From Chitinophagales bacterium (GTDB taxonomy: Bacteria; Bacteroidota; Bacteroidia; Chitinophagales; Saprospiraceae), in NCBI GenBank assembly GCA_013297575.1, contig JAAFHO010000046.1, forward strand, positions 1 through 16,499: DNA of 16,499 nt, given 5' to 3'. Within the stretch, counting starts at the first letter, position 1. Every line of letters begins with the position of its first letter. The notes under the pieces were generated by a model. It made no database searches and had not been told where the DNA came from. It saw nothing but the letters and a program-made list of their open reading frames with translations. Both the position numbers and the translations under genes were made by a program. This document shows positions 1 to 7,719 of the stretch, in pieces.

Positions 1-2411
1 GTGTAATTGCCGGGTTGGTTGACTATTGGATTGGGGAGCGTTTGGTTGGTGGAGTTAATGCCGGGGCCTGTCCATAAGAAATTACTACCCAAAATAGAAC
101 TGCTGCCTTGAAGTGTAACAGTTGTATTAAGGCAAGTAAGCGTTTGTGCATTACCTGCATTTGCTGTTGGAATAGTTGCATAAGTAAATAAAATAGTATC
201 GGCTGCTTGGCTACATGTGCCGCCGCTTCCTGTTGCCGAGAAGATCAGTTGGGTGCTGCCATTGGCTAAATCGGTGCTGCCCGGCGTATAGGTTGGGCTG
301 GCAATAGTAGGGTTGGAAAAGGTGCCATTACCGTTGCTGCTCCATTGAAAACTGGTTAAGTTTGAAGTAAAATTAGGGTTAAGCGTAATGTTTTGACCCG
401 CACAAATAGTCTTGTCGTTGCCAATATTAGCGGTAGCAGCATTCACAAATTGAATTGTTTGGGTTGCTGTTGCGGTATTCCCACAGGCATCCGTTTGTGT
501 CCATGTTCGGGTGATATTATTACCATTGATGGTTTCAATACCTATTGTTGTACCGGTTGCGTTGCTACAATTATCTGTCCAACTCAGGACTGCCATAGGC
601 GGTACAGGACTGCCAGGGCATAAACTGATATTACTGGGTGTATTGGTAAAAGCAGGGGCTAAATTATCCATAATTGTAATAATTTGGCTGCGCACCGATG
701 TGTTTCCGGCACAATCTGTGACAGACCAAGAGCGTATGATTTGACCCGTTCCGCAAGTACTTAGTCCGGAGGTATTATCCTGCGGCGTGGAAGTAAAGGT
801 TGGTGCAGACAAGCAATTGTCCATTGCTGACAATGGCAGTCCCACTGGTATTGGAGCCCCACAATTAAGTGTAGTATCAGGGGGGACTGTTCCTGTAATT
901 GTTGGTGGGGTATTGTCTATAATATTGATGATTTGAGTATAAGAGGCTGAGTTGCCCGAACAATCCACAGCAGTCCAAGTCCTGATAATTTGACCAGTTC
1001 CACAAGTATTGATCCCCGTTGTATTATCGGTAGGTAAATTAGAATTGACAATAGATCCCGTACAGTTTTCTGTCACAGATAATGGCTGTAACGGCGGCAA
1101 GGTAGCCTCACAAGACAATGAAAGAGTAGTAGGCAAAGTACCTACAAAAACGGGTGGCTTAAAATCGGTAACCGTAATAATTTGGGAGACAGTGGTACTA
1201 TTTCCAGCGCAATCGGTTACTTTCCATGTGCGTATCACTTGTCCTGTACCACAGATACTAAACCCTTGAATATTATCTGTTGGAATATTGGTTACTGTGA
1301 TGGTTGATGTACAATTGTCCGATGCGGTAAGTGGCTGCGTATAAGGAAACAGGTCTTCACAAGAAATGGTGATATTTGGTGGTGCCGCTTGCGTAATTAC
1401 TGGAGGCGTATTGTCCACTATCGTGATGGATTGTGTGGCTGTTGCCGTATTGCCAGAGCAATCTGTTACGGTCCAACTGCGTATAATTTGGCCAATACCA
1501 CAGGCGTTTAAACCTGCAGTATTATCAATAGGTGCCGCCGACATGGTTACCAATGGATCACAGGCATCCGTAGCGGGAATAGGCACTGCGGCGGGTACAC
1601 TACCACAACTTACTGTAATATTAGCGGGCAGTGGTACTGAAAATACGGGTGGTGTGGTATCCGCTATGGTAATTTTTTGTTGGGCAGTGGTCGTGTTACC
1701 TGCGCAATCGGTTACTGTCCATCTTCGCGTTAGAATTCTACCGGCACAGCCCATTAGTACTGATGTTTGGGTGGGTAGTCCTGTCGTTGTAGTGGCATTG
1801 GCATCGCATGCATCGGAAGCATCTAGCGCAGCGAGTGGTGGTACAATATCGTCGCATTCCAAGGTTACGTCATTGGGTACAGGCATATCTATGGTAGGCG
1901 GGGTCATATCATTAGGTGTTACTGCGACATTGCCAGTACATACCATATCACAGCTTTCAAAACAAAAAGGGCCTTCCGTCTGAACGTCTCCGGTGATGTT
2001 AACAAAGCGATTATTATTGTCAGCAGGATTGGTACACGGCCCACCCGAGGCTTGAAACTCCCAACCTACTGACGGGGAAATGCCATTTACATACTTATAT
2101 TGGTATAATCCGGGAGGAACATTGACAAATGAAATAGCCCAAATCCCTTGCCCAAGATCGCACATAGGCAAGAATGTCCAATTGGGAAAACCAATCGTTA
2201 TAAAGAAATTGGCAGAAAAAAAAACACCGTCAGGAGCGACTATTTCATTCCGCATATCCACTCGAAAGGTCACTTTGCCAGCCATATCAGGAGCAATGAC
2301 TAAGGTAGTTACTCCATTAAATGGTATTGGTTCCGTATCATTAGCCCTGCCGAGGTTGGAAAAAATAGTCGTAAACAGGGCGCAGAGTATTGTTTTGTAA
2401 TATATTGACAT
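1..2411 (-). CDS. Giant secreted HYR/Ig-like repeat surface protein, C-terminus cut off by the window
   Basis: This is probably an exported cell-surface or adhesin-like protein of the kind usually carried out by the type IX secretion system. The frame is open from an ATG at 2411 to the left window edge (803 codons plus two bases, no stop); I translated it throughout. Residues 1-22 are a signal peptide. Residues about 47-130 resemble the carbohydrate-binding-like E-set domain common at the N-terminus of Bacteroidota exoproteins (VTFRVDM ... YQYKYVNG). Six HYR-like repeats follow, each with PP near its start, a DNC or DAC motif, CGTGQIIR and W(T)VTDCAGN. Two Ig/PKD-like segments with Cys pairs follow (NDKTICAGQNITL; GNAQTLTCLNTTVTL). 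A C-terminal sorting domain is expected beyond the window but is not seen. The -7-like box TACCTTTG lies 22 bp upstream of the ATG. The opposite-strand ORFs here are shadows. Binding target unknown. Confidence 0.9.
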   Translation of the reverse strand, partial: MSIYYKTILCALFTTIFSNLGRANDTEPIPFNGVTTLVIAPDMAGKVTFRVDMRNEIVAPDGVFFSANFFITIGFPNWTFLPMCDLGQGIWAISFVNVPPGLYQYKYVNGISPSVGWEFQASGGPCTNPADNNNRFVNITGDVQTEGPFCFESCDMVCTGNVAVTPNDMTPPTIDMPVPNDVTLECDDIVPPLAALDASDACDANATTTTGLPTQTSVLMGCAGRILTRRWTVTDCAGNTTTAQQKITIADTTPPVFSVPLPANITVSCGSVPAAVPIPATDACDPLVTMSAAPIDNTAGLNACGIGQIIRSWTVTDCSGNTATATQSITIVDNTPPVITQAAPPNITISCEDLFPYTQPLTASDNCTSTITVTNIPTDNIQGFSICGTGQVIRTWKVTDCAGNSTTVSQIITVTDFKPPVFVGTLPTTLSLSCEATLPPLQPLSVTENCTGSIVNSNLPTDNTTGINTCGTGQIIRTWTAVDCSGNSASYTQIINIIDNTPPTITGTVPPDTTLNCGAPIPVGLPLSAMDNCLSAPTFTSTPQDNTSGLSTCGTGQIIRSWSVTDCAGNTSVRSQIITIMDNLAPAFTNTPSNISLCPGSPVPPMAVLSWTDNCSNATGTTIGIETINGNNITRTWTQTDACGNTATATQTIQFVNAATANIGNDKTICAGQNITLNPNFTSNLTSFQWSSNGNGTFSNPTIASPTYTPGSTDLANGSTQLIFSATGSGGTCSQAADTILFTYATIPTANAGNAQTLTCLNTTVTLQGSSSILGSNFLWTGPGINSTNQTLPNPIVNQPGNY
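438..1907 (-). repeat. Six tandem HYR-like coding repeats, five with an exact 249-bp period
   Basis: In minus-strand order the units are 1907-1659, 1658-1410, 1409-1161, 1160-912, 911-663 (each 83 codons) and 662-438 (75 codons). The codon aligned to Q of the GTGQI motif falls at 1737, 1488, 1239, 990 and 741, exactly 249 bp apart, and then at 516 (225 bp). Most units carry four Cys: SC near the start, DNC or DAC, CG(T/I)GQ and DC(A/S)GN, which probably form two disulfides per domain. DNA identity between units is only moderate, so the duplications look old, but the spacing has been kept. Confidence 0.85.
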
Positions 2412-2433
2412 AGTGTTCGTATTGTTATATCAG

Positions 2434-2441
2434 CAAAGGTA
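2434..2441 (-). promoter_or_regulatory. Bacteroidota-type -7 box for the repeat surface protein
   Basis: The minus strand reads TACCTTTG, an exact match to the Bacteroidota sigma-A -7 consensus TANNTTTG. It ends 22 bp before the ATG at 2411, which would give a 5' leader of roughly 16 nt. I find no matching -33 TTG/TTTG at the usual spacing, so the support is the -7 box and its position only. Confidence 0.45.
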
Positions 2442-2584
2442 AAAAGGTTTGTATGCTTTTTTTATAAACTAGCAAAATGGTTTTAAAAAGGAATGCAATA
2501 ATTTTATAAAAATAAAAGTTTTATACCATGCAAGGCATCATTCAATTGATCCATGAAATATATTACATTTAAAAAATAAAATTT

Positions 2585-3661
2585 ATGCACTACAAATTTT
2601 CCCTTACTCTTTTATGTTTTGTATTGATTACAAGTTCTCGACTTTTTGCCCAAACAGACAAAACAACGCCCGAAATCCAATTGGTACAAGAGGGCATAAC
2701 CTTACACGATAATCAAGATTATAAAGGTGCTATCGAAAAATATGAGGCGGCTTTGGCCATTGATCCTAAATTTGGTAATGCAATGTACGAACTGGCCAAT
2801 TCTTATTTAGCCTTAGGCGATAACGAGCAGGCATTCAAATGGGCTGAAAAGACCGTTAAAAACAATAAAGGTGGAATTTGTGAAGCCTATACGATGATGG
2901 GCAATATTTACGATATTGATAAAAAAACAGACAAAGCGATCAAAACCTATAAAAAAGGATTGGATAAATGCCCCGATGAAAACATGCTGCACTTTAACCT
3001 TGGCATTGCTTATACTAGTCAAAAAGACTACGATAATGCCATAAAAAGTATGGAGCAATCGGTATTGCTCCGTTCGAGTCATCGCTCTAGTCACTATTAT
3101 TTGGGGCTTTTGGAGGCAGAAAAAGGGCAAAAAACAAAAGTGATGCTGCCTTTATACTATTTTTTATTGTTGGAGAATGATACTAAACGTTCTGAAAACT
3201 CAATTGGTTTGATACAACAACAATATACTGATGTAAAGTCCGATGCATTGGGTAATATGCAACTCGACCTTAATTCCGAACTATTAAAAGGTGATTTTAA
3301 AGACGCGGATATGCTTTTGTCTTTATATCCAGCCACATCAGCGATTAAGAAAAAAGCTTTGAAAGATTCTCTTGGCGTAGAACTTGAAACATGTTTAGGT
3401 AATGATGTATTCCATCTTAATTCGGGGTTATTTGAAATGATGGAAACGGTGTCGAAAGACGCAAAAGACAAACCTACTATATGGACAAATTTCTATGTAC
3501 CATTTTTTAAAGCCATGCACGAAGCAGGCCATACAGAGGCCATGAGCTATTTTATTGTCAAGTCTATGGCCGATGATCCTACCCAAAAATGGTTAGACGA
3601 GCATCAAAAAGAAGTGGACGCATTTATTGATTGGGCCAATGCGTATTTGAAAAACAAGTAG
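2585..3661 (+). CDS. Secreted tetratricopeptide-repeat protein
   Basis: This is a 358-aa exported protein of unknown specific role, probably a protein-interaction scaffold in the periplasm or at the outer membrane. The start gives a classic signal peptide (MHYKFSLTLLCFVLITSS, cleavage probably after LFAQ). Residues about 34-175 are consecutive TPR units with the expected spacing, for example DYKGAIEKYEAALAIDP, AMYELANSYLALGDNEQA, DKAIKTYKKGLDKCPD, LHFNLGIAYTSQKDYDNA and SHYYLGLLEAEKGQ. The C-terminal half (about 180-358) is helical and matches no family I can name; it ends in a charged helix. It is divergent from the repeat protein to its left and convergent with the M23 peptidase. The 173-bp AT-rich region between 2411 and 2585 must hold its promoter, but I see no clear TANNTTTG box on this strand. 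Confidence 0.85.
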   Translation: MHYKFSLTLLCFVLITSSRLFAQTDKTTPEIQLVQEGITLHDNQDYKGAIEKYEAALAIDPKFGNAMYELANSYLALGDNEQAFKWAEKTVKNNKGGICEAYTMMGNIYDIDKKTDKAIKTYKKGLDKCPDENMLHFNLGIAYTSQKDYDNAIKSMEQSVLLRSSHRSSHYYLGLLEAEKGQKTKVMLPLYYFLLLENDTKRSENSIGLIQQQYTDVKSDALGNMQLDLNSELLKGDFKDADMLLSLYPATSAIKKKALKDSLGVELETCLGNDVFHLNSGLFEMMETVSKDAKDKPTIWTNFYVPFFKAMHEAGHTEAMSYFIVKSMADDPTQKWLDEHQKEVDAFIDWANAYLKNK

Positions 3662-3666
3662 CCCAC

Positions 3667-3795
3667 GACCTAAGTGTCGGGGAATACACACGAGTGTCGG
3701 GGAATACACACGAGTGTCGGGGAATACACACGAGTGTCGGGGAATACACACGAGTGTCGGGGAATACCCATGTGTCATACTTCGATACTTAGGTC
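3667..3795. repeat. 9-bp inverted repeat framing the tandem repeat
   Basis: GACCTAAGT at 3667-3675 is exactly complementary to ACTTAGGTC at 3787-3795, and the match continues imperfectly inward (TCG against CGA after one mismatch). The pair encloses the 20-bp tandem repeats, six bases after the TPR gene's stop codon and 11 bp before the M23 gene's stop codon. It could act as a two-way terminator for these convergent genes or mark the ends of a small repeat element. Confidence 0.7.
3671..3770. repeat. Five-unit 20-bp tandem repeat in a convergent intergenic region
   Basis: The unit CGAGTGTCGGGGAATACACA occurs at 3691-3710, 3711-3730 and 3731-3750 without change. The first unit (3671-3690) begins TA instead of CG, and the last (3751-3770) ends CCCA instead of CACA. 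Each unit can fold: GTGT pairs with ACAC around an 8-nt loop, with outer CG/CG pairs across an A-A mismatch, the outer CG being shared with the next unit. The period is not a multiple of three and short open frames across it have no coding character. There are no unique spacers, so it is not CRISPR. Confidence 0.95.
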
Positions 3796-3806
3796 AAAAT
3801 CTACAT

Positions 3807-5582
3807 TTATTTTTTGAAAACCCGTTCCAAAACTGTTTCATTCCCCTTATCATCCTTTACCAGCAGCCTCAAAGTATGCTCCCCGGGGCCAATACGACCA
3901 TCAAAAGTATGTGTAAGGCGATTACGTTTCGCATCAAATTCAAAAAGCACCCATGTACCATCAATAGTACCGCGCCAGTTTAGATCATCAGCGCGATCGG
4001 TGGCATCAAAATTGTCATTAATTCGGAACGACATGGCCGTTTTTCGGCGCATATCATCGTCAAAAACAACAGGTGTAATCGTAGGCGGTACTTGATCCAA
4101 CATGACGCAATAATCACCAAATGACCGGACTTGAGTGGTCAATTTATTCCCTTTCCAAGTACCTCCACAATTGTCTGGTCTTTTATTATTGCAGCGCGCA
4201 ATTACTGCTTTTGAGCGCAGTTCAACAGGTATATTGCTAGGAATGATACCAATATCGTAGTATTTATGTATCGGTGTTTTGTCGTCGTGGATATGGTGAA
4301 TCGCGGAATACACACCTTGACTTTCATCGGGTGTGGTATGGTAGCGGAGTTTAAGATCCTCGTATAAAGAACCTTTGAGCATAGACATTGAAAAGTCGCC
4401 ATTGACAAAACTGTTCTCTTCTGCCCAAGGAAACAAATATTGATACGGTTCATCAGGCAATGCCTCCATATTTTCGCTGCGTAGCAAACCAAATTTTACC
4501 GAAGAAATATTGCCAGCAGCATCCATTACCTTTATTTCTACATCTGTATTTTGTGTGACACTTATAGGAATAGCACCCATCGCACTCGTTTGATCGTACA
4601 TGGATAATTTATCGCCCGGTGCAACAAAGAGTTCATAAAACCAAGCGCCAAATTTTCTATTGGCAGTGTAATCACAGAGCGCATTTATATATCGGGTCTC
4701 ATCAAAAATAAGCGTATTGGCTGTCCAACCGTAAATAAGCGCACCATTCGCATATACCGATATTGCATACACGCCATTATCATTGCGCAGGGCATCGCTT
4801 TGGTCATACGTTTTTACACCAAGCCCTACCCGCCAAGCACCCGCAATATAAGTATCCACCCCACCTTTGATACCATAGACACCATCTGATCTTTTTTCAA
4901 TAGGAAAAGGTGCAGATCGTATCACCTCGCGGTTTTCATTGAGGTGATAGATTTTCATATCTCGAATTTCGGGTTTACGGGAATCCGGAATAGGCAGACC
5001 AAACAGCAAAGGATTGAGTGCTTTGCCATTTTGTCTGATTTCGAAATGCAAATGTGGCCCAGTACTACCGCCGCTATTGCCCATTTTTCCAATTTCTTCG
5101 CCTTTCCCGACTTTATATTTATCGGCAGGAAAGTCGATGATTACCTCGAATCGCTCGCGTTTGTATTGTGTTTCTTTAACGACAGCGGCGATTGCGCTAC
5201 TGAATTTGTCCAAGTGAGCATACACAGTAGTATAACCATTGGGGTGTTTGATATACAATACATTGCCATAACCGCTTGCTTGTACCTTTATTTGATCGAT
5301 ATAACCTTCCGCTGCCGCAAAAACAGGCTGGCCTACCGCACCAGTTTTACTTTTTAGATCTAAGCCCGAATGGAAGTGACCAGGTCGTAGTTCACAGAAT
5401 GTACCCGTTACCAAGAGCGGATCATTGATAGGAGCCATAAAATAATCTTTTGGATAAGAAGCCGCTATTGCTATCGGATCAGCGATATTCGGATCATTGT
5501 AAAGTTCCTGAGGCCCAAAGAAAGACAAACAAGGAACTAAAAAAAGAACAGGAAAAAGCAAGTGAATTTTCTTTAATTTCAT
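3807..5582 (-). CDS. Secreted M23 (LytM-type) metallopeptidase with a large C-terminal beta-rich region
   Basis: This is a 591-aa exported zinc endopeptidase of the lysostaphin/LytM family, expected to cut peptidoglycan cross-bridges or stems in the periplasm. Residues 1-25 form the signal peptide. The catalytic domain spans about 55-200 and keeps all hallmarks: HSGLD with zinc ligands H71 and D75, YAHLD (H123), GKMGNSGGSTGPHLHFE with HLH at 177-179. The active site looks intact, so it is probably an enzyme and not a degenerate EnvC/NlpD-like regulator. Residues about 200-591 are beta-rich with no named domain; they may be Ig-like modules for positioning. The start ATG at 5582 lies 15 bp after the isomerase stop, so the genes are probably co-transcribed. 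The exact cleavage specificity cannot be told from sequence. Confidence 0.9.
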   Translation of the reverse strand: MKLKKIHLLFPVLFLVPCLSFFGPQELYNDPNIADPIAIAASYPKDYFMAPINDPLLVTGTFCELRPGHFHSGLDLKSKTGAVGQPVFAAAEGYIDQIKVQASGYGNVLYIKHPNGYTTVYAHLDKFSSAIAAVVKETQYKRERFEVIIDFPADKYKVGKGEEIGKMGNSGGSTGPHLHFEIRQNGKALNPLLFGLPIPDSRKPEIRDMKIYHLNENREVIRSAPFPIEKRSDGVYGIKGGVDTYIAGAWRVGLGVKTYDQSDALRNDNGVYAISVYANGALIYGWTANTLIFDETRYINALCDYTANRKFGAWFYELFVAPGDKLSMYDQTSAMGAIPISVTQNTDVEIKVMDAAGNISSVKFGLLRSENMEALPDEPYQYLFPWAEENSFVNGDFSMSMLKGSLYEDLKLRYHTTPDESQGVYSAIHHIHDDKTPIHKYYDIGIIPSNIPVELRSKAVIARCNNKRPDNCGGTWKGNKLTTQVRSFGDYCVMLDQVPPTITPVVFDDDMRRKTAMSFRINDNFDATDRADDLNWRGTIDGTWVLFEFDAKRNRLTHTFDGRIGPGEHTLRLLVKDDKGNETVLERVFKK

Positions 5583-5597
5583 AATAAATCTCTTTCC

Positions 5598-6632
5598 TTA
5601 ACGTACTTTCAGCAGGGCATGTGCCAACGAAAGTCCTTCAATTTGTGCTTTGACAAATTTTTGTAAAACATCATACTCGCCCCGTGCATGGCGCAAAAAA
5701 CCGCTCGCTTGTCCATACACTGCCGGTATTTTTGATTTTTGAGTGAGGTAAAAACCGTCTAAAAAATTATTAATTCCCCCCGAAATAATCAAGTGCTTTG
5801 TTTTTATTTCGTGGATACCCCATTCATCTACAATTGCATTCGTCCAGTTTAACATTGCTTCGGCAGTGTGACCTACCAGCGCAATTTGGCCAAAAATTTC
5901 TTGTTTGGTAGCATCGCTGCGCAAAAGTTCCAGTTTAGCAAAATTGGTACCACCTGCCGCTCCAAATTCTACAGCCGCCAAAGGCAATTGTAGCAATGCC
6001 TTCAGGCTTTCGGGGCCAAAACCTTGACCCACTTCTTTTACAATGATCGGACAATCAAAGCGTTCCAATATTTCCTGTACGATCTCAACTGGCGGTCGGT
6101 TAAAATGGTCGCCTTCGGGCTGCATGGCTTCTTGCAATGGATTTACATGGATAATTAAGCCATCTGCCCTTAATTTGGAGAGCATATCCGAGATTCGTTC
6201 GGTGGCACCTGTTTCGATCAATTGCTCGATCTGCGCTACCCCTAGATTGGCATACAAAGGCAAATCACTGCCCATAATATCGCGCACATCAAAATCGGCT
6301 AAACGCTCATTGCTATACAACAACTGCCTACAAGAACCCAGACCCATACCCATACCAAATTCCGCACACGCACGCGCAAGATTTTGATTAATAATCGTGG
6401 CCAATTCTGTACCTCCGGTCATGGAAGATACCCAAATCGGGGCATGAAGCGTCTTTTGAAGGAAAGGAGAAGTTGGTAATGACCCCGGTTTGGGATGTCC
6501 AGAAAGCATCGGTTCGTAATAGAACCTGTGATCTACTGCATTAGGCTGTACCTGACTATTAAAAGCCAGTTCAATATGATCGCTTTTGCGCGATTTAGCG
6601 GTGGGATCTGTATCTTGTTGTGTGTTTGCCAT
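5598..6632 (-). CDS. fni: Type 2 isopentenyl-diphosphate delta-isomerase (FMN-dependent)
   Basis: The enzyme interconverts isopentenyl and dimethylallyl diphosphate using reduced FMN and Mg2+, a cytosolic step in isoprenoid synthesis (quinones, undecaprenyl carrier). With the ATG at 6632 it is 344 aa. Family motifs are in order: RKSDHIELAF (15-24), PIWVSSMTGGTE (65-76), NPLQEAMQPEGD (164-175, the Mg-binding region), IIVKEVGQGFG (196-206), EFGAAGGTNFAKLE (222-235, phosphate/FMN binding) and a late SGGI. An in-frame ATG at 6668 would add 12 residues (MLIPKNPNSTDY) but lies inside a 16-bp inverted repeat arm; family members usually begin just before the RKxDHI motif, so I prefer 6632. It sits between moxR and the M23 gene in a same-strand cluster, where isoprenoid supply and wall remodelling share a transcript, though a functional link is inference. 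Confidence 0.92.
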   Translation of the reverse strand: MANTQQDTDPTAKSRKSDHIELAFNSQVQPNAVDHRFYYEPMLSGHPKPGSLPTSPFLQKTLHAPIWVSSMTGGTELATIINQNLARACAEFGMGMGLGSCRQLLYSNERLADFDVRDIMGSDLPLYANLGVAQIEQLIETGATERISDMLSKLRADGLIIHVNPLQEAMQPEGDHFNRPPVEIVQEILERFDCPIIVKEVGQGFGPESLKALLQLPLAAVEFGAAGGTNFAKLELLRSDATKQEIFGQIALVGHTAEAMLNWTNAIVDEWGIHEIKTKHLIISGGINNFLDGFYLTQKSKIPAVYGQASGFLRHARGEYDVLQKFVKAQIEGLSLAHALLKVR

Positions 6633-6660
6633 GTAATCGGTACTATTGGGATTTTTTGGT

Positions 6661-6709
6661 ATTAACATTAAACGTTAAATATTTAAAATGTTCAACGTTT
6701 AATGTTAAT
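6661..6709. repeat. Perfect 16-bp inverted repeat between moxR and the isomerase gene
   Basis: ATTAACATTAAACGTT (6661-6676) is fully complementary to AACGTTTAATGTTAAT (6694-6709), with a 17-bp A/T-rich spacer. It lies in the gap between the moxR stop (6728) and the isomerase start. On the transcribed (minus) strand no T-run follows it, so it is a poor intrinsic terminator for moxR; on the plus strand TTTTT does follow (6709-6713), but no plus-strand gene ends here. Possible roles are an operator for a dimeric regulator, an mRNA processing or stabilising hairpin, or a mobile repeat relic. Confidence 0.8.
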
Positions 6710-6727
6710 TTTTATCTCTAATGCCCC

Positions 6728-7684
6728 TTACATCATCGTTTCGATGATATTTTCTTCAGTAACGCCCTCTGCTTCTGCTTTATAGTTGCGCACAATACGA
6801 TGACGCAATACTAAATTGGCAATTGCTTGCACATCTTCGATATCTGGCGCGTATTTGCCTCGGATGGCGGCATGGCATTTAGCGCCTAATACCAAATACT
6901 GGCTAGCACGAGGCCCTGCACCCCAACTGAGGTAGTTATTGGCTTCTTTAGTAGCACGAGCACTGCCCGGACGGGTTTTGGATACAAGATTGACCGCATA
7001 TTCCAATACGTTATCGCTTACTGGAATTTTACGAATCAATTGCTGATAAGCCAAAATTTGCTCTGAATTAAGGATATGGTTCAAGGTTACACTTCTCGAA
7101 GAAGTCGTATTTTTTACCACCTCTACTTCTTGTTCGTAAGTAGGATAAGTCAAAGGAATATTGAACATAAAACGGTCCAATTGCGCTTCGGGAAGCGGGT
7201 AAGTACCTTCTTGTTCAATCGGGTTTTGTGTTGCCAGTACAAAAAATGGTGCTGGAAGCGCGTGACGGTGGCCACCCACGGTGACCGAACGCTCTTGCAT
7301 GGCTTCCAACAGTGCTGCTTGTGTTTTTGGTGGCGTACGGTTAATTTCGTCGGCCAAAACAATATTGGCAAAAACAGGGCCGTTCACAAATTGGAACTTA
7401 CGGCTCTCATCCAATATTTCAGAACCGGTAATATCCGAAGGCATTAAGTCTGGTGTAAACTGAATCCTTTTAAAATTAAGATCAAGCACTTCTGCAATGG
7501 TACTCACCAAAAGCGTTTTTGCAAGACCCGGAACACCTACCAACAGGGAGTGTCCATTAGAAAACAATGAAATGATGACCGCACGTACCACGTCATCCTG
7601 TCCGACAATCACTTTACCAATTTCGGCAGATAAGTCTTTGTATGATTTTGCGAGTGCATCCACTGCTGCTACATCTGATTGCAT
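6728..7684 (-). CDS. MoxR-family AAA+ ATPase
   Basis: This is a 318-aa cytosolic AAA+ ATPase of the MoxR class, thought to act as a chaperone-like remodeller of von Willebrand factor A-domain partners. Walker A is GVPGLAKT (50-57), Walker B is IVLADEIN (107-114, D111/E112), followed by RTPPKTQAALLEAMQE, then sensor 1 ATQNP (150-154) and EGTYPLPEAQLDRFMF. The C-terminal lid includes GPRASQYLVLGAKCHA, also typical. Unlike the usual Bacteroidota Bat locus, it is not followed by a DUF58 gene: its downstream neighbour is the IPP isomerase and its upstream neighbour (35 bp away) a GT2 glycosyltransferase, all on the same strand. Its ATG at 7684 gives a normal N-terminus and no better start is seen. 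Confidence 0.92.
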   Translation of the reverse strand: MQSDVAAVDALAKSYKDLSAEIGKVIVGQDDVVRAVIISLFSNGHSLLVGVPGLAKTLLVSTIAEVLDLNFKRIQFTPDLMPSDITGSEILDESRKFQFVNGPVFANIVLADEINRTPPKTQAALLEAMQERSVTVGGHRHALPAPFFVLATQNPIEQEGTYPLPEAQLDRFMFNIPLTYPTYEQEVEVVKNTTSSRSVTLNHILNSEQILAYQQLIRKIPVSDNVLEYAVNLVSKTRPGSARATKEANNYLSWGAGPRASQYLVLGAKCHAAIRGKYAPDIEDVQAIANLVLRHRIVRNYKAEAEGVTEENIIETMM

Positions 7685-7719
7685 ATATAGTTTGTATGTT
7701 ATTTTATGTTAATTGAAAT

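Noticed and set aside
1366..1983. Plus-strand ORF of 205 residues
   Set aside because: It is the antisense shadow of the repeat surface protein. The minus frame has a signal peptide and domain repeats; the plus frame shows only low-complexity echoes of them (repeated VLPAQSVTV).
2412..2584. Small RNA or riboswitch in the divergent spacer
   Set aside because: It is AT-rich with only the -7 box recognised; I saw no stable stem or terminator.
3671..3770. CRISPR array
   Set aside because: The repeats are directly adjacent with no unique spacers, the unit is only 20 bp and no cas gene is nearby.
3593..3983. Short ORFs on both strands running through the 20-bp tandem repeat
   Set aside because: The repeat period is not a multiple of three, and the peptides are frame-cycled readings of the repeat that overlap the ends of two real genes.
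6661..6709. Intrinsic terminator for moxR
   Set aside because: The stem is AT-rich and no U-run follows it on the transcribed strand, so termination is not supported.
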